Part shown: one piece after another, positions 15,877 to 25,093 of the stretch | Layout of the letters: every line of letters starts with the position of its first letter | Position numbering within the stretch: the stretch's first letter is position 1 | Notes under the pieces: generated by a model | What the model was told of the DNA's origin: nothing | The model's database searches: none | What the model saw: the letters and a program-made list of their open reading frames with translations, nothing else | Assembly: GCA_017502165.1 (NCBI GenBank) | Contig: JAFVVO010000028.1 | Span: 1-32,948, forward strand | Length of the DNA: 32,948 bases | Source of the DNA: Clostridia bacterium | Lineage (GTDB): Bacteria; Bacillota; Clostridia; Christensenellales; QALW01 | Direction: 5' to 3' | Position numbers and translations under genes: made by a program

Positions 15877-16383
15877 TCACCTCAAAATATCCTTTTCGGT
15901 AATTATCAAGTCCATTTTAACGTCGGTGTCTTTGGGAACGATTCCCTCAGCTTGCTGGCAGGAAAATGCCACGCCAACCTTAAGCGTGTCCCGAACAGAC
16001 AAAAATCTGTCGTAATATCCCTTGCCGAAGCCGAGACGGTTAAGCTCGCGGTCAAAGGCGCACATCGGCACGATTACGCAGTCGATTTTTCCCTCGTAGG
16101 CATTGCCTATTGGCTCAAGCACACCGAAGGCGCCCCTTTGGGTTTCCCCTATTTTGCAGGCGACCATATTCTCGCCTTCAACACGGGGAAGCAGTAAATT
16201 TTTATTCAGTGAATACAGCGGAAAAACGTCAACCTCGCAGTCAATCGGACTGTAAAGCATAACCGTATCCGCATTTTTTATTACCTCTTTTGCCTTTTCG
16301 CAGATGATAGCAGAAAATTTCTCTCTGTCGTCAGCAGAAAGGCCTTTTCTTCTTTTCCTTGCCTTTTTTCGCGCGTCAAACAT
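15877..16383 (-). CDS. 5-formyltetrahydrofolate cyclo-ligase
   Basis: At 168 aa this protein is slightly short for the family, which converts 5-formyl-THF to 5,10-methenyl-THF with ATP. The N-terminal basic segment ARKKARKRRKGLS binds ATP phosphate in homologues. LLPRV, the GAFGVLEP segment and the hallmark GFGKGYYDRFL (about 117-127) are present. It overlaps alr by 8 bp and precedes the membrane protein by 4 nt, so it is part of the alr operon. Confidence 0.93.
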   Translation of the reverse strand: MFDARKKARKRRKGLSADDREKFSAIICEKAKEVIKNADTVMLYSPIDCEVDVFPLYSLNKNLLLPRVEGENMVACKIGETQRGAFGVLEPIGNAYEGKIDCVIVPMCAFDRELNRLGFGKGYYDRFLSVRDTLKVGVAFSCQQAEGIVPKDTDVKMDLIITEKDILR

Positions 16384-17485
16384 ACTCTTTAGGTACTCTC
16401 TCGGTTATTGAAAGCATAATTTCATAGCTTATGGTTTCTGCCCAGGACGCCAAATCGTCTGCCGTAACGGCACAATTTCCGTCCGTACCGATTAAAACCG
16501 CCTTCGTGCCAACTGAAACGTCGGGCACGTCGGTTACGTCAACCATAGTCATATCCATACAAACTCTGCCTACGATGCGCGCTTTTTTGCCGTTTATAAG
16601 CACGAAGCCTCTGTTGGAATTAAGACGCTTATATCCGTCACCGTAGCCGATAGGCAAAACTGCTACGCGCATATCTCTTTCAGCGCAGAAGGTACCTCCG
16701 TAGCTGATTTTTTCTCCCTTTTTTACAGTATTTACCGCAGCAACCTCCGTTTCAAGAGAAAGCACGGGAGAAACTTCAACGGTTTTTTTTGCCGATTCAG
16801 AGGGATAATATCCGTAAGCAATAATTCCTGCCCGAACCATATCGAAGCAATATTCGGGATAATTAAGTATTCCTCCGCTGTTGGCGCAATGAACGATAAT
16901 ATCTTTCAAGCCTGCTTGCTTTATTCTGTCAACCGCCTGCAAAAATTCCTTTGCCTGCATATCTGTGTATGCCCTATCTTCTTCATCGGAAGTTGCAAAA
17001 TGAGTAAACACCCCTTTAAGCTCAACAAAGGCAGAATTTTTTATCTCATTTATAATTTCATCAAGTTTTTCGCCAACTCGAACGCCCGTACGGTGCATAC
17101 CCGTTTCTATTTTTACGTGGACGCCCGCCTTTTTGCTTTGTTTTGCACATTCGTTTTCTATCAAGCGGATTTGCTCAGCGCTTGAGACAGCCTGCTCAAC
17201 AGAGTAATTTACAATTTCACTAATGCTTTGCTCAATTAACGGTCCCACGCACAGAATGGGCAGCATTATCCCTGCATTGCGAAGCATAGCGGCTTCCTCT
17301 GAAATAGCAACGCCTAAATAATCCGCCTGCGCTTGTTCTAAAGCCTTTGCGCAAGGAACAAGCCCGTGGCCGTAGGCATCAGCCTTAACAAGCACAAGCA
17401 CCTTAGTATTAACCTTTTTCTTAATTGCAAGGAAATTTTCTTGAAGCAACTTCAAATCAACCTTACACTTAGTTTGCCTTGCCAT
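16376..17485 (-). CDS. alr: Alanine racemase
   Basis: A 369-aa PLP enzyme supplying D-alanine for peptidoglycan. The PLP lysine is in VLVKADAYGHG (Lys34). The second catalytic base, the tyrosine of ISYGGTFCAERDMRVAVLPIGYGDGY, is in the C-terminal domain, and VCMDMTMVDVT is conserved. Ribosome binding site GGAGGC. It is the first gene of a likely alr/cyclo-ligase/membrane protein/rsmD/coaD/coiled-coil run. It may also serve spore germination control, but nothing here shows a special spore form. Confidence 0.97.
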   Translation of the reverse strand: MARQTKCKVDLKLLQENFLAIKKKVNTKVLVLVKADAYGHGLVPCAKALEQAQADYLGVAISEEAAMLRNAGIMLPILCVGPLIEQSISEIVNYSVEQAVSSAEQIRLIENECAKQSKKAGVHVKIETGMHRTGVRVGEKLDEIINEIKNSAFVELKGVFTHFATSDEEDRAYTDMQAKEFLQAVDRIKQAGLKDIIVHCANSGGILNYPEYCFDMVRAGIIAYGYYPSESAKKTVEVSPVLSLETEVAAVNTVKKGEKISYGGTFCAERDMRVAVLPIGYGDGYKRLNSNRGFVLINGKKARIVGRVCMDMTMVDVTDVPDVSVGTKAVLIGTDGNCAVTADDLASWAETISYEIMLSITERVPKEYV

Positions 17486-17549
17486 AGCACGCCTCCAATA
17501 ATTCTATTAAAGCATTGCGATAATATTATTATATTACATTTGCACAAAA

Positions 17550-17595
17550 AAAGAAAGCAAAAACACATTTTTTTACTATGTTTTTGCTTTTTCTT
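17550..17595 (-). terminator. Terminator of the sipL-like gene (bidirectional)
   Basis: Stem GCAAAAACA / TGTTTTTGC with a 13-nt loop, flanked by A-rich and T-rich sequence, 32 nt past the stop of the minus-strand gene. Confidence 0.7.
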
Positions 17596-17627
17596 CACTT
17601 TTATTTTACTTTATAGGTCTTTTTTCC

Positions 17628-19139
17628 TTACACTCTTAATTTTCTGAACACGTAAAGTCTGGTTCCCGCTTGAATTTCGTCAGTAATGTCGGGATTGATT
17701 TTTCTAAGTTCATCCTCATCAACACCGAATTTCTTACAAATATCCCAAACCTGCTCATTTTTATGAGTATTGTAGATAATAATTCCAAATTCGGGCATTT
17801 GTTCGGTTGCGGATTCCTCCGCCTTTTGCATAATGAGGCACTCTTTTTCCTCTACAGAAAGCGCCTGAATATCAAAGCCTAACCGAAGCTCAATTTCATT
17901 GCCCGTTCTGAGCGTTGCCTGCATTTCGTTAATTGAAAGCAGCGCAAGCACCTTGCTCGCATCAACGTTATCGCACCAAAGCTCAAAGGCTACCGTTGTA
18001 TTGAAGCCTTCCGTCTCCCCCGTGCCCGACGCCGTATAAATAACGCTTACCTCTCCCGAGCAATCGAGTCGGGTTTTGTTTGAAACGCTTTCGCATTTAA
18101 TAACGTGAGGCGTAAAGGTTGCCGAGCTTATTCGGGAAATCGGTATTTTTCCCTCAGGAAGCGGCACCGCAATATTTTTATTCACCGTGGTTTTAATATT
18201 TTCTCCCAGGCAAGTAACATTCAAGGGCTCGTATTCCGTTTCAAGTACGTTTTTAACTGAATAAGCGTCTGAAAGCACGTTCCACTCCACCTTTTCGGTC
18301 GCATACGCGTATCCCGCCAGGCTTACTGCATAGGAAATAATCCTTGCCTCACCTATATCGGAATTGGAGATTTCACCATGAACCTCTTCAACCTCAAGAT
18401 GCACTATTACGTCTGTTCCCTGAGCCTCGGGCATTTCCTGAACGGAAGAAAACTGACACTTATCCGTAACCTGCACAATAGGCTCAAATTCGTCCTTTGA
18501 TGCATATACGGTCTGATATGTAATTTCGCCGCCTACAATTAACTGCCCTGCAGATAAATGAGCTTCGCGAACAGAAACGTCACTGCAGATGCAAAGAATT
18601 TGCTCCGCCTCCGGCACTCTCGGTGAAAGCTCTGTTTCCTGGTTAACGTTAAATCTGATGCTTTGAGCAAAGGAAACCTTGTCGGCAGAAATACTTTTCT
18701 CTTTTTTCCTTACGTCGTCACCTGATAAATCCGTGAGAATTTCTTTTTCCATCGGCGTAATGAGAATACCCGAAACGTTTGCCGTGCAGGATAAAAGAAG
18801 ATTGCCCGATTCAACGTATCCCCGTACCCTTTCAACGCTTGTGCTGACAAGCATTTTTGATTTTGGCGTAGCACCGGAAATTCTCTCGCTTTGGCTGAAT
18901 CTTTCTGTTTTTTCAATTTTCTTGATCTGTCCTTCCTGATTTTTGCAAACGGCGCAGAAATGAACAAGTCCTTCAAAAAGAATTTCACCGTTTAATACCT
19001 CGCACCTGCCACAGTTGGCATAAGCGTTAACGCTTAAAAGCTTTGATCCCGCCTCAAGCATTTCTTTAGCGCTTACGTTCAGTCCGATTTTATGCTCCTT
19101 GATCAAATCGTAGCTGACGTTTTCTCTGTTAAAATCCAT
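17628..19139 (-). CDS. sipL: SipL-like spore coat morphogenesis protein (DUF3794 + LysM)
   Basis: A 503-aa protein with DUF3794-type domains (about 35-140, 170-270 and 300-400, the last marked by ISRISSATFTPHVIKCESV) and a C-terminal LysM domain (about 452-500: YNTHKNEQVWDICKKFGV then INPDITDEIQAGTRLYVF). This is the architecture of C. difficile SipL, which binds SpoIVA through its LysM region to anchor the coat to the forespore, a role like that of SpoVID. It is soluble, with no signal peptide. Ribosome binding site GGAGGGTG. A sigma-E-like promoter lies upstream. It stands alone between alr and a GNAT gene. Confidence 0.85.
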   Translation of the reverse strand: MDFNRENVSYDLIKEHKIGLNVSAKEMLEAGSKLLSVNAYANCGRCEVLNGEILFEGLVHFCAVCKNQEGQIKKIEKTERFSQSERISGATPKSKMLVSTSVERVRGYVESGNLLLSCTANVSGILITPMEKEILTDLSGDDVRKKEKSISADKVSFAQSIRFNVNQETELSPRVPEAEQILCICSDVSVREAHLSAGQLIVGGEITYQTVYASKDEFEPIVQVTDKCQFSSVQEMPEAQGTDVIVHLEVEEVHGEISNSDIGEARIISYAVSLAGYAYATEKVEWNVLSDAYSVKNVLETEYEPLNVTCLGENIKTTVNKNIAVPLPEGKIPISRISSATFTPHVIKCESVSNKTRLDCSGEVSVIYTASGTGETEGFNTTVAFELWCDNVDASKVLALLSINEMQATLRTGNEIELRLGFDIQALSVEEKECLIMQKAEESATEQMPEFGIIIYNTHKNEQVWDICKKFGVDEDELRKINPDITDEIQAGTRLYVFRKLRV

Positions 19140-19159
19140 AAATTCACCCTCCGTAAACC

Positions 19160-19188
19160 TTTTTATGCTTTTTTACAGTAAAATATAT
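19160..19188 (-). promoter_or_regulatory. Possible sigma-E promoter of the sipL-like gene
   Basis: On the minus strand, ATATATT (19188-19182), 14-nt spacer, CATAAAAA (19167-19160), resembling the sigma-E pattern with a -10 near CATACAMT. Fits mother-cell expression but the match is partial. Confidence 0.4.
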
Positions 19189-19229
19189 AACTATTTTGAG
19201 AAAATTATTCCGTTTTCGTAAATTGAGCA

Positions 19230-19257
19230 TTGCATTTTTTGTAAAATTTGATATAAT
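19230..19257 (+). promoter_or_regulatory. Promoter of the GNAT gene
   Basis: TTGCAT (19230-19235), 16-nt spacer, TATAAT (19252-19257), 42 nt before ATG. Confidence 0.65.
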
Positions 19258-19299
19258 ATACTTAACATATTATAAAAATTAGTTTTTTGAGGTGTAATT

Positions 19300-19833
19300 A
19301 TGGTAAGTTACAGACTTAGCATTCGCAAAGTGGAAAGAAGCGACATTCCCTATCTTGTAGAATGGGCAAACAACCATTCACACGTAAAAGGCTTTAACGG
19401 TTATCTTCCCAAGAACATCAACGAGGGTAACAAATGGTTCCAGCGTTCATTGCTGGACAAAACCAGAGACGATTACGTTATTTACGTTTTCGAGGAAGGC
19501 GGAAAATCTTATCCCATCGGTATGTTAGGTCTTATAAATATTGATGACGTTAACCGCAAGGGTGAATATTACATCATTATCGGTAACGAAGAATTCCTGC
19601 ATCGCGGTATCGCCTACCGTACAACTAACGAAATGGTTAAAAATACTTATTTCAAGAATTTTGATTTCGTTAAGGTTTACGCAAGAATCGATAAGGAAAA
19701 CTATCCTGCACAGAAGCTTGCTGAAAAGTTAGGCTTCAGAAAGGAAGGCGTGATGCTTTCCGATATTCTTCTCGAAAACGGCACTCCCGTTGACAGAATT
19801 TACTACGGTCTTCTTGCATCCGATAAGCAGTAA
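19300..19833 (+). CDS. GNAT family N-acetyltransferase (RimJ/RimL-like)
   Basis: A 177-aa acetyl-CoA-dependent acetyltransferase of the RimJ/RimL-like subgroup. Signs are a YRLSIRKVERSDIPYLVEWAN start, the beta-4 strand GEYYIIIG, the acetyl-CoA-binding turn region EEFLHRGIAYRTTNEMVK (about 103-120) and ENYPAQKLAEKLGFRKEGVM (about 138-157), typical of the family C-terminus. The substrate cannot be told; protein N-termini, amino sugars and antibiotics are all possible. Ribosome binding site GAGGTG. Monocistronic up to the terminator at 19844. Confidence 0.88.
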   Translation: MVSYRLSIRKVERSDIPYLVEWANNHSHVKGFNGYLPKNINEGNKWFQRSLLDKTRDDYVIYVFEEGGKSYPIGMLGLINIDDVNRKGEYYIIIGNEEFLHRGIAYRTTNEMVKNTYFKNFDFVKVYARIDKENYPAQKLAEKLGFRKEGVMLSDILLENGTPVDRIYYGLLASDKQ

Positions 19834-19843
19834 TAAAAAATTT

Positions 19844-19869
19844 GGCACCTTGACTTAAGGTGCCTTTTA
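19844..19869 (+). terminator. Terminator between the GNAT gene and ruvC
   Basis: A perfect 8-bp stem (GGCACCTT / AAGGTGCC), 5-nt loop, T-rich tail. Only 13 nt remain before the ruvC ATG, so no separate promoter fits between. Confidence 0.8.
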
Positions 19870-19882
19870 ATTAGGAATATTT

Positions 19883-20377
19883 ATGGTTATTTTAGGATTT
19901 GACCCCGGTCTAGCCACTTTAGGCTTCGGTGTAATTGAAACGGACGGGCATAAGCATAAAATGATTGAATACGGCGTAATTTCAACGCCCCCCGATATGC
20001 CGACGCCTATTCGCTTGCGCAATATTTATTCTGACGTGCAAACGGTAATCGACCGCTTTAAGCCCGATGCCATTGCCGTTGAGGAATTGTTCTTTAACAA
20101 CAACGTTAAAACCGCAATAAACGTTGCCCAGGCCCGTGGCGCGCTCCTTGCCGCCGCAAGCATGAAAACGAATGAGCTTTACGAATACACACCCTTGCAG
20201 ATAAAACAAGCCATTGTTGGCTACGGCAGAGCGGACAAGCATCAGATTCAGCAGATGGTAATGTATTTTCTGAATCTTGATAAAATTCCAAAGCCCGACG
20301 ACGCGGCTGACGGTCTTGCCGCCGCAATATGCCACGCTCACACGGCAAAAATGAGTTCTCAGTTCAAAATTAAGTAG
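19883..20377 (+). CDS. ruvC: Holliday junction endonuclease RuvC
   Basis: A 164-aa resolvase that cuts Holliday junctions symmetrically. The four metal-binding acidic residues are visible: Asp7 in ILGFDPG, a Glu in AVEELFF (67-68), and Asp140/Asp143 in PKPDDAADGLAAAICH. ISTPPDMPTPIRL replaces the usual spacing loop. Ribosome binding site AGGA. First of the ruvC-ruvA-ruvB run; 8 nt to ruvA. Confidence 0.97.
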   Translation: MVILGFDPGLATLGFGVIETDGHKHKMIEYGVISTPPDMPTPIRLRNIYSDVQTVIDRFKPDAIAVEELFFNNNVKTAINVAQARGALLAAASMKTNELYEYTPLQIKQAIVGYGRADKHQIQQMVMYFLNLDKIPKPDDAADGLAAAICHAHTAKMSSQFKIK

Positions 20378-20385
20378 GAGATAAT

Positions 20386-20982
20386 ATGTACGCATTTATT
20401 AACGGTATAATTGATGAAATAGATTCTTCAGGCGTTGTTATTGAAAATAACGGTATCGGATATTTTGTTCAATGCCCCACAAGTGTTCTTCATTCCTGCA
20501 CGGTAGGTAATAAAATGAAATTGTTTACTTATCAGCACGTTCGGGAAGACGCCATAATTCTCTTTGGCTTCTTAACAAAAGAAGACCGCACAATGTTCCT
20601 GCGCCTTATTTCCGTCAGCGGAATTGGACCGAAAATCGCTTTACAGGTACTTTCCTCTCTTTCTGCCCGTGACCTTGCCATCGTTCTTGTTTCCGGTGAC
20701 GCCACTGCGCTTACAAAGGTTCCCGGCATTGGCAAAAAAACAGCTCAAAGAGTTATTTTAGAGCTTCGCGAAAAGGTAGAAAACGACGAGCTTGTGGGCA
20801 CAAGTCAGCAAACGGTAAATACTAATTTTGCCTCCTCTATGGTTACCGACGCAATTTACGCTCTTGCGGCTTTAGGCTATTCCTCACAAGAGGCGGCAAA
20901 GGCCGTTGAAGCCGTTGCAGGCGACTGTAAAGATACGGAAAGCATTATCCGCGCAGTGCTGAGAAATCTTGATAGGAGGTAA
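20386..20982 (+). CDS. ruvA: Holliday junction branch migration protein RuvA
   Basis: A 198-aa protein that binds the four-way junction as tetramers and loads RuvB. It has the N-terminal OB fold ([19 protein letters not shown]), two helix-hairpin-helix motifs ([38 protein letters not shown]), a linker, then the C-terminal RuvB-binding helices ([20 protein letters not shown]). Normal length. Five nt separate it from ruvB. Confidence 0.97.
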   Translation: MYAFINGIIDEIDSSGVVIENNGIGYFVQCPTSVLHSCTVGNKMKLFTYQHVREDAIILFGFLTKEDRTMFLRLISVSGIGPKIALQVLSSLSARDLAIVLVSGDATALTKVPGIGKKTAQRVILELREKVENDELVGTSQQTVNTNFASSMVTDAIYALAALGYSSQEAAKAVEAVAGDCKDTESIIRAVLRNLDRR

Positions 20983-20987
20983 GCGCA

Positions 20988-22025
20988 TTGGAAGACGAAA
21001 GAATTATAACCTCAGGTCTTTTAGAGGAAGATATAGACAGCGAAAACTCTCTCCGTCCGAAAACCTTTGAAGACTATATCGGTCAGCCAAAGGTTAAGGA
21101 AATGATAAATATCTTCGTTTCAGCCGCAAAGGACAGAAGCGAAGCTCTTGACCACACACTTCTCTATGGTCCTCCCGGACTTGGCAAAACTACTCTTGCA
21201 AATATTATTGCCTCTGAAATGGGCGTTTCCATCCGTGTTACAAGCGGACCTGCTATAGAGCGTCCCGGTGATTTGGCGGCAATTTTAACCAACCTTAACG
21301 AAAACGATATTCTGTTTATTGACGAAATTCACCGCCTTAACAGAAGCGTTGAAGAAGTTTTATATCCTGCCATGGAAGATTTTGCCCTTGATATTATGAT
21401 CGGCAAAGGTCCTTCTGCCCGTTCCGTACGCCTCAGCTTGCCCCCATTTACCTTAATCGGCGCAACAACGAGAGCAGGTATGCTTACGGGTCCCTTGCGT
21501 GACCGCTTCGGTGTTATTTGCCGTCTTGAAATGTATTCTCCTGAGGATTTGGCAAAAATTATTAAGCGCAGTGCTTCTATTTTGGAAATTCCTATGGAAG
21601 AAGAAGGCGCTATGGCTATTGCAACCCGTTCACGCGGAACACCCAGAATCGCAAACCGCTTACTTAAACGCGTGCGTGACTTTGCTCAGGTTAAGGGTAA
21701 CGGCATTATCACAAAGCCCATTGCCGACGATGCTCTTGAAATGCTTGAGGTTGACTCTCTCGGTTTAGACAGCAGTGACCGCAGAGTTTTACTTGCTATG
21801 ATAGAAAAATTCGGTGGCGGTCCTGTGGGACTTGATACCTTAGCAGCTTCAACGGGTGAAGAAGATATTACTATTGAAGACGTTATTGAGCCTTTCTTAC
21901 TTCAATTAGGCTTTATTTCACGTACGCCAAGAGGCAGAATTGTGCTTCCCAAGGCGTACGAGCATCTCGGAATTAAGCAAAATAACCCTACCAACCCCAC
22001 ACAAGTTAAATTACAGTTGGACTAA
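20988..22025 (+). CDS. ruvB: Holliday junction branch migration helicase RuvB
   Basis: A 345-aa AAA+ motor. [12 protein letters not shown] opens the AAA domain; Walker [13 protein letters not shown], Walker [11 protein letters not shown], sensor 1 LIGATTRAG, the arginine finger GPLRDRFG and the C-terminal winged helix ([15 protein letters not shown]) are all present. The start is TTG at 20988, chosen because AGGAGGT sits 7 nt upstream and the protein begins as usual ([12 protein letters not shown]). It is followed 4 nt later by queA. Confidence 0.97.
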   Translation: MEDERIITSGLLEEDIDSENSLRPKTFEDYIGQPKVKEMINIFVSAAKDRSEALDHTLLYGPPGLGKTTLANIIASEMGVSIRVTSGPAIERPGDLAAILTNLNENDILFIDEIHRLNRSVEEVLYPAMEDFALDIMIGKGPSARSVRLSLPPFTLIGATTRAGMLTGPLRDRFGVICRLEMYSPEDLAKIIKRSASILEIPMEEEGAMAIATRSRGTPRIANRLLKRVRDFAQVKGNGIITKPIADDALEMLEVDSLGLDSSDRRVLLAMIEKFGGGPVGLDTLAASTGEEDITIEDVIEPFLLQLGFISRTPRGRIVLPKAYEHLGIKQNNPTNPTQVKLQLD

Positions 22026-22029
22026 ACAA

Positions 22030-23052
22030 ATGAAAACAAGTGACTTTTATTTTGACCTTCCAAAAGAATATATTGCCCAGACACCTGTTGAGCCCCGTGA
22101 CCACGCAAAGCTTATGGTGTATCACCGCGATACTAAAACCGTTGAGCATAAGCACTTTTACGATTTACCCGATTATTTGAACGCAGGTGATTGCCTTGTG
22201 CTTAACGAAACAAGAGTTCTGCCTGCAAGGCTTTTCGGTGTGCGCGAAGACACTAATTCTTTTATTGAATTTCTGCTTCTTAAAAGAATTGATACTGACA
22301 CCTGGGAAATTCTTGCACGCCCCGGTAAGAAGGCAAAGATAGGCAAACGCTTCAAGTTTGGCGAAGAGCTTTTCGCCGAGGTTATTGACGTTTTAGACGA
22401 CGGCAACCGAATTATAAAGTTCTCCTATGACGGTGTTTTTGAGGAAATTCTTGACCGTTTGGGCACTATGCCCCTCCCCCCATACATCACGGAGAAATTG
22501 GAAAATAAAGAACGCTACCAAACCGTGTATTCCAAGCAGACGGGCTCAGCCGCCGCGCCTACAGCAGGCTTGCACTTTACAACCGAGCTGCTTGAGTCAA
22601 TTAAGCAAAAGGGTGTTGACGTTGTACCCGTACTGTTGCACGTCGGTCTCGGTACGTTCCGTCCCGTTCAGGTTGACGACGTTACAAACCACAAAATGCA
22701 CAGTGAATATTATAGTGTTTCCGACGATGCTGCCGAAAGAATTAACTCTGCAAGGCAAAATGGCGGAAGAATTATCTGCGTTGGCACCACAAGCTGTCGC
22801 ACGTTGGAAAGCACCACAACAAGCGAAGGCGTCATTCAAGCAAATAGCGGTGATACGGAGATTTTCATTTATCCCGGTTATAAATTCAAGGCGGTCGATT
22901 GCCTTATTACAAACTTTCACCTGCCTGAATCAACACTTTTAATGCTTGTAAGCGCTCTTTGCTCAAAGGAAGAAATTATGGCTCTTTACGAAGAGGCAAA
23001 AAAAGAAAACTACCGTTTCTTCTCTTTCGGCGACGCGATGCTGATTTTGTAG
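22030..23052 (+). CDS. queA: S-adenosylmethionine:tRNA ribosyltransferase-isomerase
   Basis: QueA transfers the ribosyl part of SAM to preQ1-modified tRNA, making epoxyqueuosine. The start at 22030 gives 340 aa and [19 protein letters not shown], the usual N-terminus; a longer frame from 21940 lies inside ruvB and was rejected. Conserved segments are [46 protein letters not shown] and [18 protein letters not shown]. The C-terminus FSFGDAML is the sequence whose DNA recurs twice downstream. No strong ribosome binding site is visible; translation is probably coupled to ruvB, whose stop is 4 nt upstream. Confidence 0.97.
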   Translation: MKTSDFYFDLPKEYIAQTPVEPRDHAKLMVYHRDTKTVEHKHFYDLPDYLNAGDCLVLNETRVLPARLFGVREDTNSFIEFLLLKRIDTDTWEILARPGKKAKIGKRFKFGEELFAEVIDVLDDGNRIIKFSYDGVFEEILDRLGTMPLPPYITEKLENKERYQTVYSKQTGSAAAPTAGLHFTTELLESIKQKGVDVVPVLLHVGLGTFRPVQVDDVTNHKMHSEYYSVSDDAAERINSARQNGGRIICVGTTSCRTLESTTTSEGVIQANSGDTEIFIYPGYKFKAVDCLITNFHLPESTLLMLVSALCSKEEIMALYEEAKKENYRFFSFGDAMLIL

Positions 23053-23065
23053 TACAAAATCAGCA

Positions 23066-23132
23066 GGTAATAAGTAATAGGTAATAGTGAAGAGGTAAGG
23101 TGTCGGCTTCGCCGACGGATTTATAAATTTCC
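23066..23132. mobile_element. Truncated MITE-like element
   Basis: The left part is purine-rich with iterated GGTAATA and AGTAATA; the centre is a perfect hairpin GTCGGC-TTC-GCCGAC (23102-23116) followed by GGATTTATAAATTT. It shares the hairpin stem and the GGATT(T)ATAAAT block with the element at 23180-23299 but has no matching right arm, so it seems to have lost it. Confidence 0.45.
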
Positions 23133-23136
23133 TTTT

Positions 23137-23179
23137 CACATATGCCGTAAACTTTGGCGACGCGATGCTTATTATATAA
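23137..23179 (+). repeat. First downstream copy of the queA 3' end
   Basis: 23153-23179 reads as TTTGGCGACGCGATGCTT then ATTATATAA and would encode FGDAMLII-stop, nearly the same as the true queA end FGDAMLIL-stop (23029-23052 with its upstream TTC). The 33 nt at 23137-23169 are repeated at 23311-23343 with one mismatch. No start codon or ribosome binding site serves it. Confidence 0.85.
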
Positions 23180-23299
23180 GTGAAGAATGAATAATGAAAA
23201 ATGAATGATGAAGAATTAAGGAGTGCCTTCGGCACGGATTATAAATCGTCGGCAGAGCCGACACCGAAATTATTCATTATTCAATATTCACTATTCATT
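23180..23299. mobile_element. MITE-like inverted-repeat element
   Basis: Outer arms 23186-23221 and 23264-23299 are inverted repeats (28 of 36 positions match by hand count) made of iterated ATGAATA/TATTCAT. The centre has two perfect hairpins: GTGCC-TTC-GGCAC (23223-23235) and GTCGGC-AGA-GCCGAC (23248-23262). No coding capacity. The layout fits a non-autonomous element or a long RNA hairpin. Confidence 0.6.
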
Positions 23300-23353
23300 G
23301 TTTACGGCATCACATATGCCGTAAACTTTGGCGACGCAATGCTGATTCTGTAG
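23300..23353 (+). repeat. Hairpin plus second downstream copy of the queA 3' end
   Basis: GTTTACGGCAT (23300-23310) and ATGCCGTAAAC (23316-23326) are an 11-bp perfect inverted repeat. Directly after, 23327-23353 would encode FGDAMLIL-stop, identical in protein to the end of queA. The left hairpin arm is absent from the first copy. Confidence 0.85.
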
Positions 23354-23420
23354 AGAACAAGCAAACGAACAATAATGCTATATTTTACTTGCGACTGACG
23401 GTCGCTGACACTAAAAATGA

Positions 23421-24551
<1,131 letters not shown>

Positions 24552-24570
24552 TTTTTAACTAATTTTTCAC

Positions 24571-24599
24571 TTGAAATTTCAGTGTATATCTGTTACAAT
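24571..24599 (+). promoter_or_regulatory. Promoter of yajC
   Basis: TTGAAA (24571-24576), 17-nt spacer, TACAAT (24594-24599), 31 nt before ATG. It lies just after the tgt stop, so yajC can be transcribed independently of tgt. Confidence 0.6.
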
Positions 24600-24630
24600 A
24601 ATTATATTAACGTTGAAAGGAATTAAAGTT

Positions 24631-24993
24631 ATGTTACAGAATTTTATTTTACTTGCAGAGCAAAAACCGGCTAGTGGATTTGAAAGCTCTCTCGGCTTCA
24701 TTTTGATTATGGTTGCTATGATTGCTTTTATGTGGTTCTCAGGCAGAAAGCAGAGAAAGCGTCAGAAAATGATGCAGGAAAGAAAGGCAAACCTTAAGCA
24801 CGGCGACCGCGTTATGATGGATTGCGGCATCTACGGTGTTGTTAAAGAAATTCACGACGATATCGTTACTATCGCAGTTGGTCCCGACGAGGTTAAGCTT
24901 GTTTTCAACAAGGCAGCAATTTCCGTCGTTGAATATGATGACGACGAGGTTGACCACAGCCGCGAGCAAGCCAAGGATATGGAAGCAAAATAA
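24631..24993 (+). CDS. yajC: Preprotein translocase subunit YajC
   Basis: The start chosen is ATG at 24631 behind AAAGGA; a longer frame from 24571 would begin within the promoter. The resulting 120-aa protein has one membrane segment (about 17-36: FILIMVAMIAFMWFS), then a strongly basic stretch (GRKQRKRQKMMQERK), the conserved LKHGDRVMMDCGIYGVV and an acidic tail. YajC accompanies SecDF in Sec-dependent export; the tgt-yajC order is widespread. SecD/SecF are not in the window. Confidence 0.95.
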   Translation: MLQNFILLAEQKPASGFESSLGFILIMVAMIAFMWFSGRKQRKRQKMMQERKANLKHGDRVMMDCGIYGVVKEIHDDIVTIAVGPDEVKLVFNKAAISVVEYDDDEVDHSREQAKDMEAK

Positions 24994-24997
24994 ATTG

Positions 24998-25034
24998 AAA
25001 TAAAGTCTCCCTTTGCGGTGACTTTATTTTTTTA
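24998..25034 (+). terminator. Terminator of yajC
   Basis: A 10-bp stem (AAATAAAGTC / GACTTTATTT) with a 12-nt loop and a T tract. Confidence 0.75.
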
Positions 25035-25044
25035 ATTTCTGTCA

Positions 25045-25078
25045 CAAAAAAATCCCACTCTGATTGAGTGGGATTTTT
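25045..25078 (-). terminator. Terminator of the deacetylase-kinase-NagB-like operon
   Basis: A perfect 13-bp stem (AAAAATCCCACTC / GAGTGGGATTTTT) with a 5-nt loop, 15 nt past the stop. It is symmetrical and can also stop leftover yajC transcripts. Confidence 0.9.
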
Positions 25079-25093
25079 ACTATCATTATTTGA

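Noticed and set aside
21940-22029. N-terminal extension of queA
   Set aside because: It lies inside the end of ruvB and is unlike QueA; the start at 22030 gives the normal N-terminus.
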